Shown: positions 25,967-35,075 of the stretch, piece after piece
Layout of the letters: each line of letters starts with the position of its first letter
Position numbering within the stretch: position 1 is the first letter of the stretch
NCBI RefSeq assembly: GCF_052065835.1
Contig: NZ_JBQHTG010000002.1
Location: 310,001-374,000 of the forward strand
Origin: Laedolimicola sp934402125
Lineage (GTDB): Bacteria; Bacillota; Clostridia; Lachnospirales; Lachnospiraceae
Reading direction: 5' to 3'
Length of the DNA stretch: 64,000 bases
Program-made: the position numbers and the translations under genes
Notes under the pieces: model-generated
Told to the model about the DNA's origin: nothing
The model's input: only the letters and a program-made list of their open reading frames with translations
Databases searched by the model: none

Positions 25967-26641
25967 ATGCGTAAGGTCTCAATGACAGGCGCGCTTTTAC
26001 TGTTGGCGGGACTGGGTCTGTTTATCCTGGGGCTGGAAGCGCAGCTTCGGGATAAGGCCCTGTCAGGCCGGACAGTGTCCATGCAGGCAGAAGAAACAGC
26101 CCGGAGATACTATGGACTGTACGAAAACATCTGGAAGGATCTGGAATGTTTTCCGATTCCTCAGGACAAGAACGGAGAGCCTGTCATCACCTATGAAAAT
26201 ACCTGGCTTTTTGAGCGTACCTACGGCGGAAGCTATGGCCATGAGGGGACGGATCTGATGCCGCCGGAAAACAAAAGCGGCGTCTATCCGGTGGTCAGTA
26301 TCAGCGATGGAACCGTAGAACAGCTTGGCTGGCTGGAAAAGGGCGGCTGGCGGATCGGTATCCGGAGCATTCACGACGTCTATTTTTATTATGCCCATCT
26401 TTCCTCCTATGCAGAGGAGTTTCGAAAAGGAGATCCCGTGCAGGCGGGACAGCTTCTTGGCTATATGGGCGATACGGGGTATGGAAAGCAGGCGAGTACC
26501 AGGGGACAGTTTCCGGTGCATCTGCATCTTGGGATTTATCTTCGTAGCGAAGAGTTCCCGGAGCTGGCAGTCAATCCCTACTGGTTCCTGCGCTATCTGG
26601 AATCACATCGCAAAGTGGTGGCAGGAGCGGCACCCGGGTAA
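25967..26641 (+). CDS. M23 family peptidoglycan endopeptidase
   Basis: A 224-residue membrane-anchored LytM-type protein. An N-terminal signal anchor (about 6-25) leads to an M23 domain with GHEGTD (first zinc His and Asp, about 92-97) and HLHLG near 184-188 (second histidine pair), so all zinc ligands are present and it is probably active. It is smaller than classical SpoIIQ and lacks a LysM domain. The start is preceded by GGTGGAG at a somewhat long distance (12-15 bp). Confidence 0.8.
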   Translation: MRKVSMTGALLLLAGLGLFILGLEAQLRDKALSGRTVSMQAEETARRYYGLYENIWKDLECFPIPQDKNGEPVITYENTWLFERTYGGSYGHEGTDLMPPENKSGVYPVVSISDGTVEQLGWLEKGGWRIGIRSIHDVYFYYAHLSSYAEEFRKGDPVQAGQLLGYMGDTGYGKQASTRGQFPVHLHLGIYLRSEEFPELAVNPYWFLRYLESHRKVVAGAAPG

Positions 26642-26655
26642 GAAGGAGAGGTTTT

Positions 26656-27468
26656 ATGGAGATACAATTGTGGCGGGAAATATTAAATCCCTATGAACTG
26701 GCCGTCAAGGAAGTGATGACCAAGTTCAACCATCTAATCAAGGAGCACCGGGATCGGGGGCTTTACTGTCCCATCGAACAGGTGGACGGCCGCGTAAAGA
26801 CCATTTCCAGTATTCTGGACAAATGTCAGAAGAAAAAAATCGATCTGGAGGATATTGAAGAAAAGATCTATGATCTGGCCGGTATCCGTATTATCTGTCA
26901 GTTTGTAGAGGATATCGACAAGGTGGTAGAGATTATCCGCAACCGGAAGGATATGGAGATTCTCCAGGAGCGGGATTACATACGGGAAATGAAAAGCAGC
27001 GGCTATCGCAGCTATCACATGATCATCTGCTACACGGTAGACACCCTGAAAGGTCCCAAGCGTCTTCAGATGGAGGTACAGATCCGTACCATGGCCATGA
27101 ATTTCTGGGCTACGGTGGAGCATTCCCTCCAGTACAAATACAAGCGGAATATCCCGGATCACATCAAGGAACGCCTGCATAACGCGGCAGACGCGATTAT
27201 TACCCTGGATAATGAGATGTCTACGGTGCGCAGTGAGATTATGGACGCCCAGATCTCCTTCCGGATACAGGCCAACATTGTGGCTGACATTCTGAACAAC
27301 CTGCAGAATCTCTACCGGGTAGCCAACAAGCGGGAAATCCTGAAAATCCAGGATGAATTTTACCGGATTTATGCCATGAACGATATCGATCAGCTGGAGC
27401 GCTTTGACCGACAGCTGGATATGATTGCGGAGGGGTACCGGGCCCAGTCCTTACCTATCGAAGAATAA
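26656..27468 (+). CDS. Small alarmone synthetase (RelA/SpoT domain)
   Basis: A 270-residue monofunctional (p)ppGpp synthetase of the RelQ/RelP type. It contains only the synthetase fold: IEEKIYDLAGIRIICQF, EMKSSGYRSYHMIICY and MEVQIRTMAMNFWATVEHSL. The HD hydrolase and TGS/ACT domains of the long RelA/SpoT are missing. The C-terminal helices support the tetramer of RelQ. Separate promoters or pyrophosphokinase regulation are not visible; it follows the M23 gene by 14 bp. Confidence 0.92.
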   Translation: MEIQLWREILNPYELAVKEVMTKFNHLIKEHRDRGLYCPIEQVDGRVKTISSILDKCQKKKIDLEDIEEKIYDLAGIRIICQFVEDIDKVVEIIRNRKDMEILQERDYIREMKSSGYRSYHMIICYTVDTLKGPKRLQMEVQIRTMAMNFWATVEHSLQYKYKRNIPDHIKERLHNAADAIITLDNEMSTVRSEIMDAQISFRIQANIVADILNNLQNLYRVANKREILKIQDEFYRIYAMNDIDQLERFDRQLDMIAEGYRAQSLPIEE

Positions 27469-27486
27469 TCCCTGAACGGAGGAACT

Positions 27487-28875
27487 ATGCAGTTACAGTT
27501 ACCGGAAACCTTTTTACAGGAAATGAAAGAACTGCTGGGCGGCGAGTATGACGCCTGGCTGGAAAGCTACGAAAACAGCGAAGGCTACCGGGGCCTCCGT
27601 GTCAATACCGGAAAGCTTTGTCCGAAAGAGTTTCAGACTCTTTCGGCCTTTTCTTTGCGACCGGTTCCCTGGACAAAAAACGGCTTTTATCTGGAGGAGC
27701 AGGAGCGGGCCTCCCGGCATCCCTACTATGCGGCGGGGCTTTATTATCTTCAGGAGCCCAGCGCCATGACGCCGGCTGCCTGTCTGCCCGTTGAGGAGGG
27801 AGACCGTGTGCTGGATCTCTGCGCGGCTCCCGGCGGAAAGGCCACGGAGCTGGCCGCAAAGCTTCACGGAACAGGTGTTCTGGTAGCCAATGATATCAGC
27901 AATTCCCGGGCAAAGGCGCTGCTTAAAAATCTGGAGCTTTTCGGCGCCGGCAATATTCTGGTGACCAGTGAAGCCCCGGAGCGGCTTCTGGAGTATTTTC
28001 CCGGCTGGTTCGATAAAATTCTGGTAGACGCGCCCTGCTCCGGCGAGGGAATGTTCCGAAAGGAGCCTTCCATGGTAAAGGACTGGCTGGAAAAGGGACC
28101 GGATTATTATGCCCAAATCCAGAGAAACGTTGTACATACGGCGGCGAAGCTTCTCCGTCCGGGCGGGCTTCTGCTTTACTCCACCTGTACCTTTTCCCGG
28201 CATGAAAATGAAGAAACCATCGAAGGACTGATGAAGGAGGAAGGCTTTTCCCTGCTGCCTCTGCCCCTGCCGGAATCCCGAAGAGAGCTTGGCTTTGCGC
28301 CGGGACTGGGCGCCTGCGCGGAGGCGGCAAGACTCTTTCCCCACCGTTTACAGGGAGAAGGGCATTTCGTAGCGCTGCTGCAAAAACCGGTTGAAGAGGC
28401 TTCTGTTCCGATGAAGCCTGCGAAGGCGGATTCCCGGGGAAGCCTAAAAAAGCTTCCCACGGAATGGCTGGATTTCGCAAAGGCTCTCCGTATAGACTGG
28501 AACATAGAACGTTTCCGGCTCTATGACGGCAGGCTTTATTTGCTTCCGGAGCCGCTGCTGAATCAAAATATCCGTTCCCTCCGCTTCCTGCGGACAGGCC
28601 TCTATCTTGGCGAAGTAAAGCAGAAGCGTTTTGAGCCCAGCCAGGCGCTTGCCATGGCGCTTCGAAAAACGGACTATGCCAATACAATAGACCTAAAGGC
28701 TGAAGACGAACGTGTGCTCCGGTATCTGAAGGGCGAGACCCTGGATCTGGAGGATCTGGTTTCCCGGAAGACCAAAGGCTGGTGCCTGTTCTGCGTAGAT
28801 GGCTTCCCACTTGGCTGGGGAAAGCTTTCGAATGGAAGCTTGAAAAATAAATATTATCCCGGATGGAGGTGGTAG
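27487..28875 (+). CDS. RsmB/RsmF (NOL1/NOP2/Sun) family rRNA cytosine-C5 methyltransferase
   Basis: A 462-residue m5C methyltransferase. The SAM site reads VLDLCAAPGGKATELA. The catalytic cysteines lie in VDAPCSGEGMFRKEP and LLYSTCTFSRHENEE. The FRKEP motif and the C-terminal extension (about 310-462), with PUA-like FCVDGFPLGWGKLSNG, indicate the RsmF/YebU group rather than RsmB. The likely substrate is 16S rRNA (C1407-region), but specificity cannot be read from sequence. RsuA-type pseudouridine synthase follows one base downstream. Confidence 0.92.
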   Translation: MQLQLPETFLQEMKELLGGEYDAWLESYENSEGYRGLRVNTGKLCPKEFQTLSAFSLRPVPWTKNGFYLEEQERASRHPYYAAGLYYLQEPSAMTPAACLPVEEGDRVLDLCAAPGGKATELAAKLHGTGVLVANDISNSRAKALLKNLELFGAGNILVTSEAPERLLEYFPGWFDKILVDAPCSGEGMFRKEPSMVKDWLEKGPDYYAQIQRNVVHTAAKLLRPGGLLLYSTCTFSRHENEETIEGLMKEEGFSLLPLPLPESRRELGFAPGLGACAEAARLFPHRLQGEGHFVALLQKPVEEASVPMKPAKADSRGSLKKLPTEWLDFAKALRIDWNIERFRLYDGRLYLLPEPLLNQNIRSLRFLRTGLYLGEVKQKRFEPSQALAMALRKTDYANTIDLKAEDERVLRYLKGETLDLEDLVSRKTKGWCLFCVDGFPLGWGKLSNGSLKNKYYPGWRW

Positions 28876-28876
28876 T

Positions 28877-29599
28877 ATGCGGCTGGATAAATACCTCTGT
28901 GAGGCGGGCTTCGGAACCAGGAGCGAGGTAAAGAAGCTTCTGCGAAGCGGTGTCGTCACCGTAAATGATACGACTGCCACAAAGCCGGAAGCAAAGCTTC
29001 AGGATGGGGATCGGGTTTTTGTATCCGGAAAAGAGGTCTCCTTTTCCCGTGTGGAATACTGGATGCTCCATAAACCGGCCGGATATATCTCGGCCACCGA
29101 GGATCGGAAGCTCGCTACGGTTCTGGAGCTTCTGCCAGAGAACGCCCGTTCGGATCTGTTCCCGGTGGGACGTCTTGATCGGGATACAGAAGGCCTGCTA
29201 TTGCTTACCAACGACGGGAAGCTGGCTCACTACCTGCTTTCACCGAAACGACATGTGGACAAGACCTATTACGCCCGCATCCGGGGGCAGGTAAAGCCGG
29301 AGCATGTACAGGATTTCCTGGAGGGATTGGATATCGGCGATGAAAAAAAGACCCTTCCGGCCAAGCTTCGTATTTTAAAATCCGGCCAGGAGTCTGAAAT
29401 CGAAGTAACCATTCGGGAAGGGCGTTATCATCAGGTAAAACGGATGTTCGAGGCTATCGACTGTGAGGTAACCTATCTCAAACGGCTTTCCATGGGAAGC
29501 CTGAAGCTGGATGAAAGTCTGGCTCCTGGGGAATGCCGGCTGCTTTATGAGAAAGAACTAAGAAACCTAAAGGAGGAGACAGGATGCTCGATGGAATAA
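28877..29599 (+). CDS. RsuA/RluB/RluF family pseudouridine synthase
   Basis: A 240-residue enzyme with an N-terminal S4 domain (MRLDKYLCEAGFGTRSEVKKL) and a catalytic domain with the essential Asp in GRLDRDTEGLLLLTNDG. The RYHQVKRMF motif confirms the RsuA group. The length fits RsuA (16S U516), but RluB-type specificity cannot be excluded. ATG lies one base after the previous stop. Confidence 0.93.
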   Translation: MRLDKYLCEAGFGTRSEVKKLLRSGVVTVNDTTATKPEAKLQDGDRVFVSGKEVSFSRVEYWMLHKPAGYISATEDRKLATVLELLPENARSDLFPVGRLDRDTEGLLLLTNDGKLAHYLLSPKRHVDKTYYARIRGQVKPEHVQDFLEGLDIGDEKKTLPAKLRILKSGQESEIEVTIREGRYHQVKRMFEAIDCEVTYLKRLSMGSLKLDESLAPGECRLLYEKELRNLKEETGCSME

Positions 29600-30258
29600 A
29601 AGCAGTCCTTTTTGATCTGGACGGAACTCTGGTAGACTCCATGTGGATGTGGGGCGTTATTGATGTGGAATATATGGGAAAGCATGGGCTTACGGTACCG
29701 GAAGATTTACAGCCGGCCATTGAAGGTATGAGCTTTTCAGAAACGGCGGCCTATTTTAAAAAACGATTTTCCCTTCCAGACAGCCTGGAAGTCATCAAGG
29801 CCGAATGGATTGCCATGTCCAAAGAAAAATACGCCCATGAAGTACCTTTAAAGCCGGGCGCCCGGGAATTCCTGGAATATCTGAAAACCCATGGAATTAA
29901 GGCCGGAATTGCCACCAGCAATGGCCGGGAACTCCTGGATGCGGTAGTGGAGGGGCTTGGGCTTGCCCCTTATTTTGGCTGCCTGATGACCTCCTGTGAG
30001 GCAGGGGCGGGAAAGCCCGCGCCGGATATCTATCTGAAGGTGGCAGACAGACTGGGGGTAAAGCCGGAAGACTGTCTGGTCTTCGAGGATACGCCGGCCG
30101 GAGCCCGGGCCGGAAAAAGCGCGGGCGCGAAGGTATGTTCGATTTACGATGTCTACGCGGAAGCCCGGCAAGAGGAAAATCGTCGGATAGCCGATTATTA
30201 TATCAGAGATTTTTACCAGGTGCTGGACGGAAGCTACGAGCTTCTGGTAAAAGAATAG
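29584..30258 (+). CDS. HAD-superfamily phosphatase/phosphomutase (beta-PGM-like)
   Basis: A 224-residue HAD hydrolase, subfamily IA. Motif I is FDLDGTLVDSMWMW, motif II TSNGREL, motif III lysine in AGKPAPD, motif IV VFEDTPAGARAGKSAG. The cap domain is helical, as in beta-phosphoglucomutase and phosphoglycolate phosphatase. The substrate is unknown. ATG29584 has AAGGAGG 10 bp upstream and overlaps the preceding synthase by 16 bp. Confidence 0.88.
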   Translation: MLDGIKAVLFDLDGTLVDSMWMWGVIDVEYMGKHGLTVPEDLQPAIEGMSFSETAAYFKKRFSLPDSLEVIKAEWIAMSKEKYAHEVPLKPGAREFLEYLKTHGIKAGIATSNGRELLDAVVEGLGLAPYFGCLMTSCEAGAGKPAPDIYLKVADRLGVKPEDCLVFEDTPAGARAGKSAGAKVCSIYDVYAEARQEENRRIADYYIRDFYQVLDGSYELLVKE

Positions 30259-30268
30259 GAGTTATTAC

Positions 30269-32176
30269 ATGAAGCAGGGATTTTTGCCCGCAACCAAAGA
30301 AGAATTACAGGAGCAGGGAATTACGCAGCCGGATTTTGTCTATGTCATCGGCGACGCCTACGTGGACCATCCCTCCTTCGGTCCGGCCATCATCGGCCGG
30401 GTGCTGGAGAGCCATGGTTACACTGTGGCAATCCTTTCCCAGCCGGACTGGAAAAATCCGGAAAGCGTCTGTGCCTACGGGGAACCCCGTCTGGCCTTTC
30501 TGGTATCCTCCGGAAATATGGATTCCATGGTAAATCATTATTCCGTGTCAAAGAAGAGACGGAAAACCGACGCCTTTACGCCGGGAGGAATCATGGGAAA
30601 GCGTCCGGATCGGGCGGACATGGTTTACAGCAACCTGATTCGCCATGCCTATAAGCACGTACCGATTATCCTGGGCGGCATCGAAGCCAGTCTGCGGCGT
30701 CTGGCCCACTATGATTACTGGGCGGACGGTTTTAAACGCTCCCTGCTCCTGGACAGCGGCGCGGATCTGATTTCCTACGGAATGGGAGAGCGCTCCATCG
30801 TGGAAATCGCGGACGCCCTGGCTTCGGGAATCTCCATCCGGGATGTGACCTTCGTCAATGGAACCGTCTATAAAACCAGCCATCGGGAAGATATCTATGA
30901 CGCCGTTTTTCTGCCGGATTATGAGAGCATGAAGGCAGATAAAACCCTTTATGCCGAAAGCTTTGCGATTCAGCAGAAAAATGCGGATCCCATCCGTGGT
31001 AAGCGAATGGCAGAACAGTATTCAGAACATTTGTTTGTAGTTCAGAATCCGCCTGCCCGTCCCCTTTCCGAGGAAGAAATGGACCAGGTCTATGATCTGC
31101 CCTTCCAGAGAGCCGTACATCCCTCCTGTCTAAAGGAAGGCGCGGTTCCGGCCTTCTCTGAAATCAAATTCAGTCTGGCCAGCTGCCGCGGCTGCTTCGG
31201 AGCCTGCAGCTTCTGTGCCCTGACCTTCCATCAGGGCCGGATTATCCAGACCCGCAGCCATGAATCCCTGCTGCGGGAGGCAGAATGCATGACAAAGGAC
31301 AAGGATTTCAAAGGCTATATCCACGATGTGGGAGGCCCTACGGCAGATTTCCGGCAGCCTGCTTGCAAGAAGCAGCTGAAGGCCGGGGCCTGCCCGGAGC
31401 GTCAGTGTCTGTTTCCGAAGCCCTGCCCGAATCTGCAGGCAGATCACAGGGATTACATCAGCCTTCTCCGGAAGCTGCGGGCCGTTCCCGGCGTCAAAAA
31501 GGTATTTATCCGTTCGGGTATCCGGTTTGACTATGTATTGGCGGATCCGGATCAGACCTTTTTAAAGGAGCTCTGTGAATATCATGTAAGCGGTCAGCTA
31601 AAAGTGGCTCCCGAACATGTATCCGACGCGGTGCTTTCAAAGATGGGCAAACCGAACCGCAGCGTCTACGAGGAATTCTGCCGTCGTTATAAGAAAATGA
31701 ACGAAAGTCTGCAGAAAAAGCAATATCTGGTTCCTTATCTGATGTCCTCCCATCCGGGTTCCACCCTGAAGGAGGCCGTAGAGCTGGCGGAATACTGCCG
31801 GGATCTGGGATATATGCCGGAGCAGGTGCAGGATTTTTATCCGACGCCGTCTACCATGTCCACCTGTATGTATTACACCGGCCTGGATCCCCGGACCATG
31901 GAGAAGGTCTATGTGCCGAAGAATCCCCATGAGAAGGCCATGCAGCGGGCTCTGATCCAGTACCGGGATCCGAAAAACCGGGAATTAGTGCGGGAAGCCC
32001 TGGAAAAATGTGGCCGTAGGGATCTGATTGGTTACGGTCCCAAATGCCTGCTTCGACCGGAGGGCGGAAATCCAAGAGAACGGAGAGAAGAGAAAACAGA
32101 TTTCCGAAAAAACAGTCCCGCCAAAAAAGCAGGCGGTAAAAAGAAAACCATTCGAAATGTACATAAGAAGAAATAG
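30269..32176 (+). CDS. YgiQ family radical SAM protein
   Basis: A 635-residue protein. An N-terminal domain (YVIGDAYVDHPSFGPAIIGR) precedes the radical SAM core with the CxxxxxCxxC-type cluster in ASCRGCFGACSFCALTFHQG, and IRSGIRFDYVLAD, MSSHPGSTLKEAVELAEYC and QDFYPTPSTMST follow. The basic tail (about 600-635) is Lys/Arg-rich. The family is widespread, and its reaction is unknown. Ribosome binding site is AGGAG 9 bp before the start. Confidence 0.93.
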   Translation: MKQGFLPATKEELQEQGITQPDFVYVIGDAYVDHPSFGPAIIGRVLESHGYTVAILSQPDWKNPESVCAYGEPRLAFLVSSGNMDSMVNHYSVSKKRRKTDAFTPGGIMGKRPDRADMVYSNLIRHAYKHVPIILGGIEASLRRLAHYDYWADGFKRSLLLDSGADLISYGMGERSIVEIADALASGISIRDVTFVNGTVYKTSHREDIYDAVFLPDYESMKADKTLYAESFAIQQKNADPIRGKRMAEQYSEHLFVVQNPPARPLSEEEMDQVYDLPFQRAVHPSCLKEGAVPAFSEIKFSLASCRGCFGACSFCALTFHQGRIIQTRSHESLLREAECMTKDKDFKGYIHDVGGPTADFRQPACKKQLKAGACPERQCLFPKPCPNLQADHRDYISLLRKLRAVPGVKKVFIRSGIRFDYVLADPDQTFLKELCEYHVSGQLKVAPEHVSDAVLSKMGKPNRSVYEEFCRRYKKMNESLQKKQYLVPYLMSSHPGSTLKEAVELAEYCRDLGYMPEQVQDFYPTPSTMSTCMYYTGLDPRTMEKVYVPKNPHEKAMQRALIQYRDPKNRELVREALEKCGRRDLIGYGPKCLLRPEGGNPRERREEKTDFRKNSPAKKAGGKKKTIRNVHKKK

Positions 32177-32185
32177 GAGAAATAC

Positions 32186-33010
32186 ATGAGTCAGTATCAA
32201 CTAATTGCCCTGGATATGGACGGCACACTTCTGAACAGTAAAAAAGAGATTACGCCTGGCTGCCGGGAAGCCATCGAAAAAGCCTTGGCCGCCGGAAAAC
32301 ATGTGGTACTATCCACCGGACGCTGCCGCCCGGAGCTGTCCGCATATCGGGAGCAAATCCCGGGTCTTCGCTATGTAAATTGTACCAGCGGCGCCATGGT
32401 TTATGATTTTCAGGAGCAACGAGAACTTTATACAAACAGAATTGAGCCGGAGCTTGTGAGAGAACTATTCCGCCTGGCCCGGAAAGAAGACGCCATGCTG
32501 CACATCCTGGATGAAAAATCCCTGGAACAGACGAATCAGCTGGCCCGGATTGAATTGTTTGGTATGGGACCCTATAAAGAGCTGCATGCCAGTGTCGTAG
32601 AGCCCCACGATGATCTCTACGGCTTTTACATGGCCAACCCCTTTCCGGTGGAAAAGGTCAATCTTTACCATCGAAGCATGGAATCCAGGGAGCGGACGAA
32701 GGAACGGATTCGGACGTCAGACCTTCCTTTGGAAATGGTGGACGCGGAAAACTCATCCCTGGAGATTACAGCAAAAGGCGTAGATAAGGGCGTCGGTCTT
32801 ACCAGGCTTTGCGAAGCACTGCAAATCCCTATCGACGCAACCATTGCCGTTGGTGACGCCGATAACGATATCCGGGTACTGGAGACAGCCGGTCTGGCTG
32901 TGGCTATGGGAAATGCGGCAGATCACATTAAGGCAATTTCCGATGTAACAGTGGCAGACTGTGAGCATGACGGCTGCGCGGAAGCTATCTATCAGTATCT
33001 GTTGAAATAA
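32186..33010 (+). CDS. Cof-type HAD-IIB sugar-phosphate phosphatase
   Basis: A 274-residue phosphatase of the Cof family. Motif I is LDMDGTLLNSKKEI, the second STGRCRPE, and the closing GDADNDIRVLETAGLAVAMGNA. It probably dephosphorylates sugar phosphates or flavin/pyridoxal phosphates; specificity is broad in the family. Ribosome binding site AGGAG lies 6 bp upstream. Confidence 0.92.
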   Translation: MSQYQLIALDMDGTLLNSKKEITPGCREAIEKALAAGKHVVLSTGRCRPELSAYREQIPGLRYVNCTSGAMVYDFQEQRELYTNRIEPELVRELFRLARKEDAMLHILDEKSLEQTNQLARIELFGMGPYKELHASVVEPHDDLYGFYMANPFPVEKVNLYHRSMESRERTKERIRTSDLPLEMVDAENSSLEITAKGVDKGVGLTRLCEALQIPIDATIAVGDADNDIRVLETAGLAVAMGNAADHIKAISDVTVADCEHDGCAEAIYQYLLK

Positions 33011-33037
33011 TACCGGAATAATCAGGAGGCAGAAGCT

Positions 33038-33820
33038 ATGGAAAAGAAACGGGCATCCATTGCCATTGTAACAGGAGCATCCTCCGGCATCGGCCGGGAA
33101 TTTGTTTGTCAAATTGCGGAAAGCTACCGTTCCATCTCAGAGATCTGGGTGATTGCAAGAAGAGAAGATGAACTTCTGCGTCTACAGGAAGAATTAAAGG
33201 AGAAAACCCTCATCCGGACGCTTCCCATGGATCTTTCTGAAAAGGATTCCTGCGGGGAGCTTTCGCGCCTCCTTCGCAAGGAACGTCCGGTGATCCGGAT
33301 TCTGGTCAATTCCGCCGGACTGGGCCATGCGGGAAAGCTGGAGCAGCAGGACATTGACGAGGTTTTATCCATCGTAGACGTCAACTGCAGGGCCCTAACG
33401 GCAGTTACCATGGCCTGCCTGCCTTATTTCAGAAAAGGCAGCCGGGTTATCCAGATGGATTCCGGATCCGCTTTCCTGCCGCAGCCCGGGTTTGCCGCCT
33501 ATGCGGCCAGCAAGGCCTATGTGCTGTCCCTGTCCCGGGCATTAAAGGAAGAGCTGCGGGATCGCCGGATATCGGTGACTGCCGTGTGTCCGGGTCCGGT
33601 AAAAACAGACTTTTTCGCGGCAGGCGGTATTGAGCTGAATCCGGTGAAGCGCCTGTTTCTGATAAAGCCGGAGCGTGTGGTGCGAAAAGCTCTCTTTGAC
33701 GCGGAGAAAGGACGTGCGGTATCCATCTGCGGCGGCAGTATGAAGCTGGTGAAAGCCGCCTCTGGCATTCTGCCTCAGGGCGTGATGACGCGGCTCTCAG
33801 CCATGCTGTTTTCTTTTTAA
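33038..33820 (+). CDS. SDR family NAD(P)-dependent oxidoreductase
   Basis: A 260-residue short-chain dehydrogenase. Cofactor motif TGASSGIG at 12-19, NSAGLG near 92, and the active site with Ser in QMDSGSA and Y155-x3-K159 (YAASK). The ARRED after strand two suggests NADP. The C-terminal helix is hydrophobic, as in membrane-associated DltE/YqjQ-like SDRs. Substrate unknown. AGGAGG precedes the start. Confidence 0.9.
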   Translation: MEKKRASIAIVTGASSGIGREFVCQIAESYRSISEIWVIARREDELLRLQEELKEKTLIRTLPMDLSEKDSCGELSRLLRKERPVIRILVNSAGLGHAGKLEQQDIDEVLSIVDVNCRALTAVTMACLPYFRKGSRVIQMDSGSAFLPQPGFAAYAASKAYVLSLSRALKEELRDRRISVTAVCPGPVKTDFFAAGGIELNPVKRLFLIKPERVVRKALFDAEKGRAVSICGGSMKLVKAASGILPQGVMTRLSAMLFSF

Positions 33821-33838
33821 AAAGGAGAGGGATTACTT

Positions 33839-34345
33839 ATGAAAAATACGGTTGGAACTCTGACTACACTGTGCTATCTGGAGCAGGATGGAAAATTCCT
33901 GATGATGCACCGCATCAAAAAGAAAAATGACGTCAATCAGGATAAGTGGATTGGCGTGGGCGGCCATGCGGAGGCCTATGAAAGCCCGGAGGACTGTCTC
34001 TTACGGGAAACCCTCGAGGAAACGGGACTGACCCTGACCGATTACCGGTTCCGGGGAATCGTAACCTTTGCCCTGAAGGGCATGGAAACCCAGTATATGT
34101 GCCTCTATACGGCCACAGGCTGGGAAGGAGAGCTTGATTATAACTGTCGGGAAGGCGTACTAGAATGGGTGCCGGAGGAACGGATCCATGATTTGGAGCT
34201 CTGGGTTGGCGATAAAGTCTTCTTTAAACTGCTGGCCGAGGATGCGCCGTTTTTCTCCTTAAAGCTTGGTTATGACGGCGACACGCTGGAGGAGTGTGTG
34301 CTGGACGGAAAAGAGCTGGACTGGAAAGCGTACCTTAATCTGTAA
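33839..34345 (+). CDS. NUDIX hydrolase (8-oxo-dGTP diphosphatase-like)
   Basis: A 168-residue MutT-type hydrolase. The Nudix box is intact: GGHAEAYESPEDCLLRETLE followed by ETGL. The preceding KDKWIGVG-like DKWIGVGG and TTLCYLEQDGKFLMMHR are typical of the 8-oxo-dGTPase (MTH1-like) group that cleans oxidised nucleotides, but other substrates are possible. Strong ribosome binding site AAAGGAG upstream. Confidence 0.9.
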   Translation: MKNTVGTLTTLCYLEQDGKFLMMHRIKKKNDVNQDKWIGVGGHAEAYESPEDCLLRETLEETGLTLTDYRFRGIVTFALKGMETQYMCLYTATGWEGELDYNCREGVLEWVPEERIHDLELWVGDKVFFKLLAEDAPFFSLKLGYDGDTLEECVLDGKELDWKAYLNL

Positions 34346-34364
34346 AACCGGGGAGGATTCAAGT

Positions 34365-35075
34365 ATGTACAGCACCGCGTTCTGTAAAGTTTATAACCAG
34401 TTTGGGTGGAATTATTTTCCGGAAGCCTTTGGGGAACAGCTTCTCACCTGGCTGAATCAGCATCAGATCGTTGTCCATAAAAGCCTTGATTTGGCCTGCG
34501 GTACCGGAGTGCTCTGTGAGCTTCTGGCGAAAGAAGGAGTCGAAGCCTGGGGAATGGATTTTTCCGAAGGGATGATTGCCATCGCGAAGGAACGGAATTC
34601 CCATATCCATTACGAGGTGGCCGATATGATCACCTATCGTCCGGAAGCCTCCTTTGATCTGGTGACCTGCACCGGGGACGCCCTGAACCACATTATGGAG
34701 TTGGCAGATATTGACCGTATCTTTGCCAATGTATCCGCATATCTGACCGAGGGCGGGTACTTTATCTTCGACATTCTGAATGAAAAAGAGGTTCCCATGG
34801 CAGAGCCCATCGACCTGGACTTCAGTGAAACCGTTAAGGCTCAGTTCATGGTGACCCATGATCCGGACGGCCGTATCAATCTGAATACAACCGTATATGA
34901 AAATGGCGTAAAGCAGTTCGAAGAGAATATCCGGGAAATCGTCCATGACGAAAAGGCAGTCTGCGCCCTTCTGCAAAAAAACGGGTTCCGGGTAGAAAAA
35001 TGCGCCAACCATTTTCTGGAAAATGAAGGGAATTACAGCAAAACCTGGTATATCATCGCCCGGAAATCAGACTAG
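34365..35075 (+). CDS. Class I SAM-dependent methyltransferase
   Basis: A 236-residue methyltransferase. Motif I LDLACGTGVLCELL lies near 42-55 and the post-I acidic residue in WGMDFSEGM. VTCTGDALNHI and GGYFIFDILNEKE follow. The start is ATG34365, with GGGAGGA 7-13 bp upstream, rather than an upstream ATG inside the NUDIX gene. Small-molecule or protein substrate unknown. Its TAG stop shares three bases with the TAG of convergent apbE, in a CTAG tetramer. Confidence 0.88.
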   Translation: MYSTAFCKVYNQFGWNYFPEAFGEQLLTWLNQHQIVVHKSLDLACGTGVLCELLAKEGVEAWGMDFSEGMIAIAKERNSHIHYEVADMITYRPEASFDLVTCTGDALNHIMELADIDRIFANVSAYLTEGGYFIFDILNEKEVPMAEPIDLDFSETVKAQFMVTHDPDGRINLNTTVYENGVKQFEENIREIVHDEKAVCALLQKNGFRVEKCANHFLENEGNYSKTWYIIARKSD

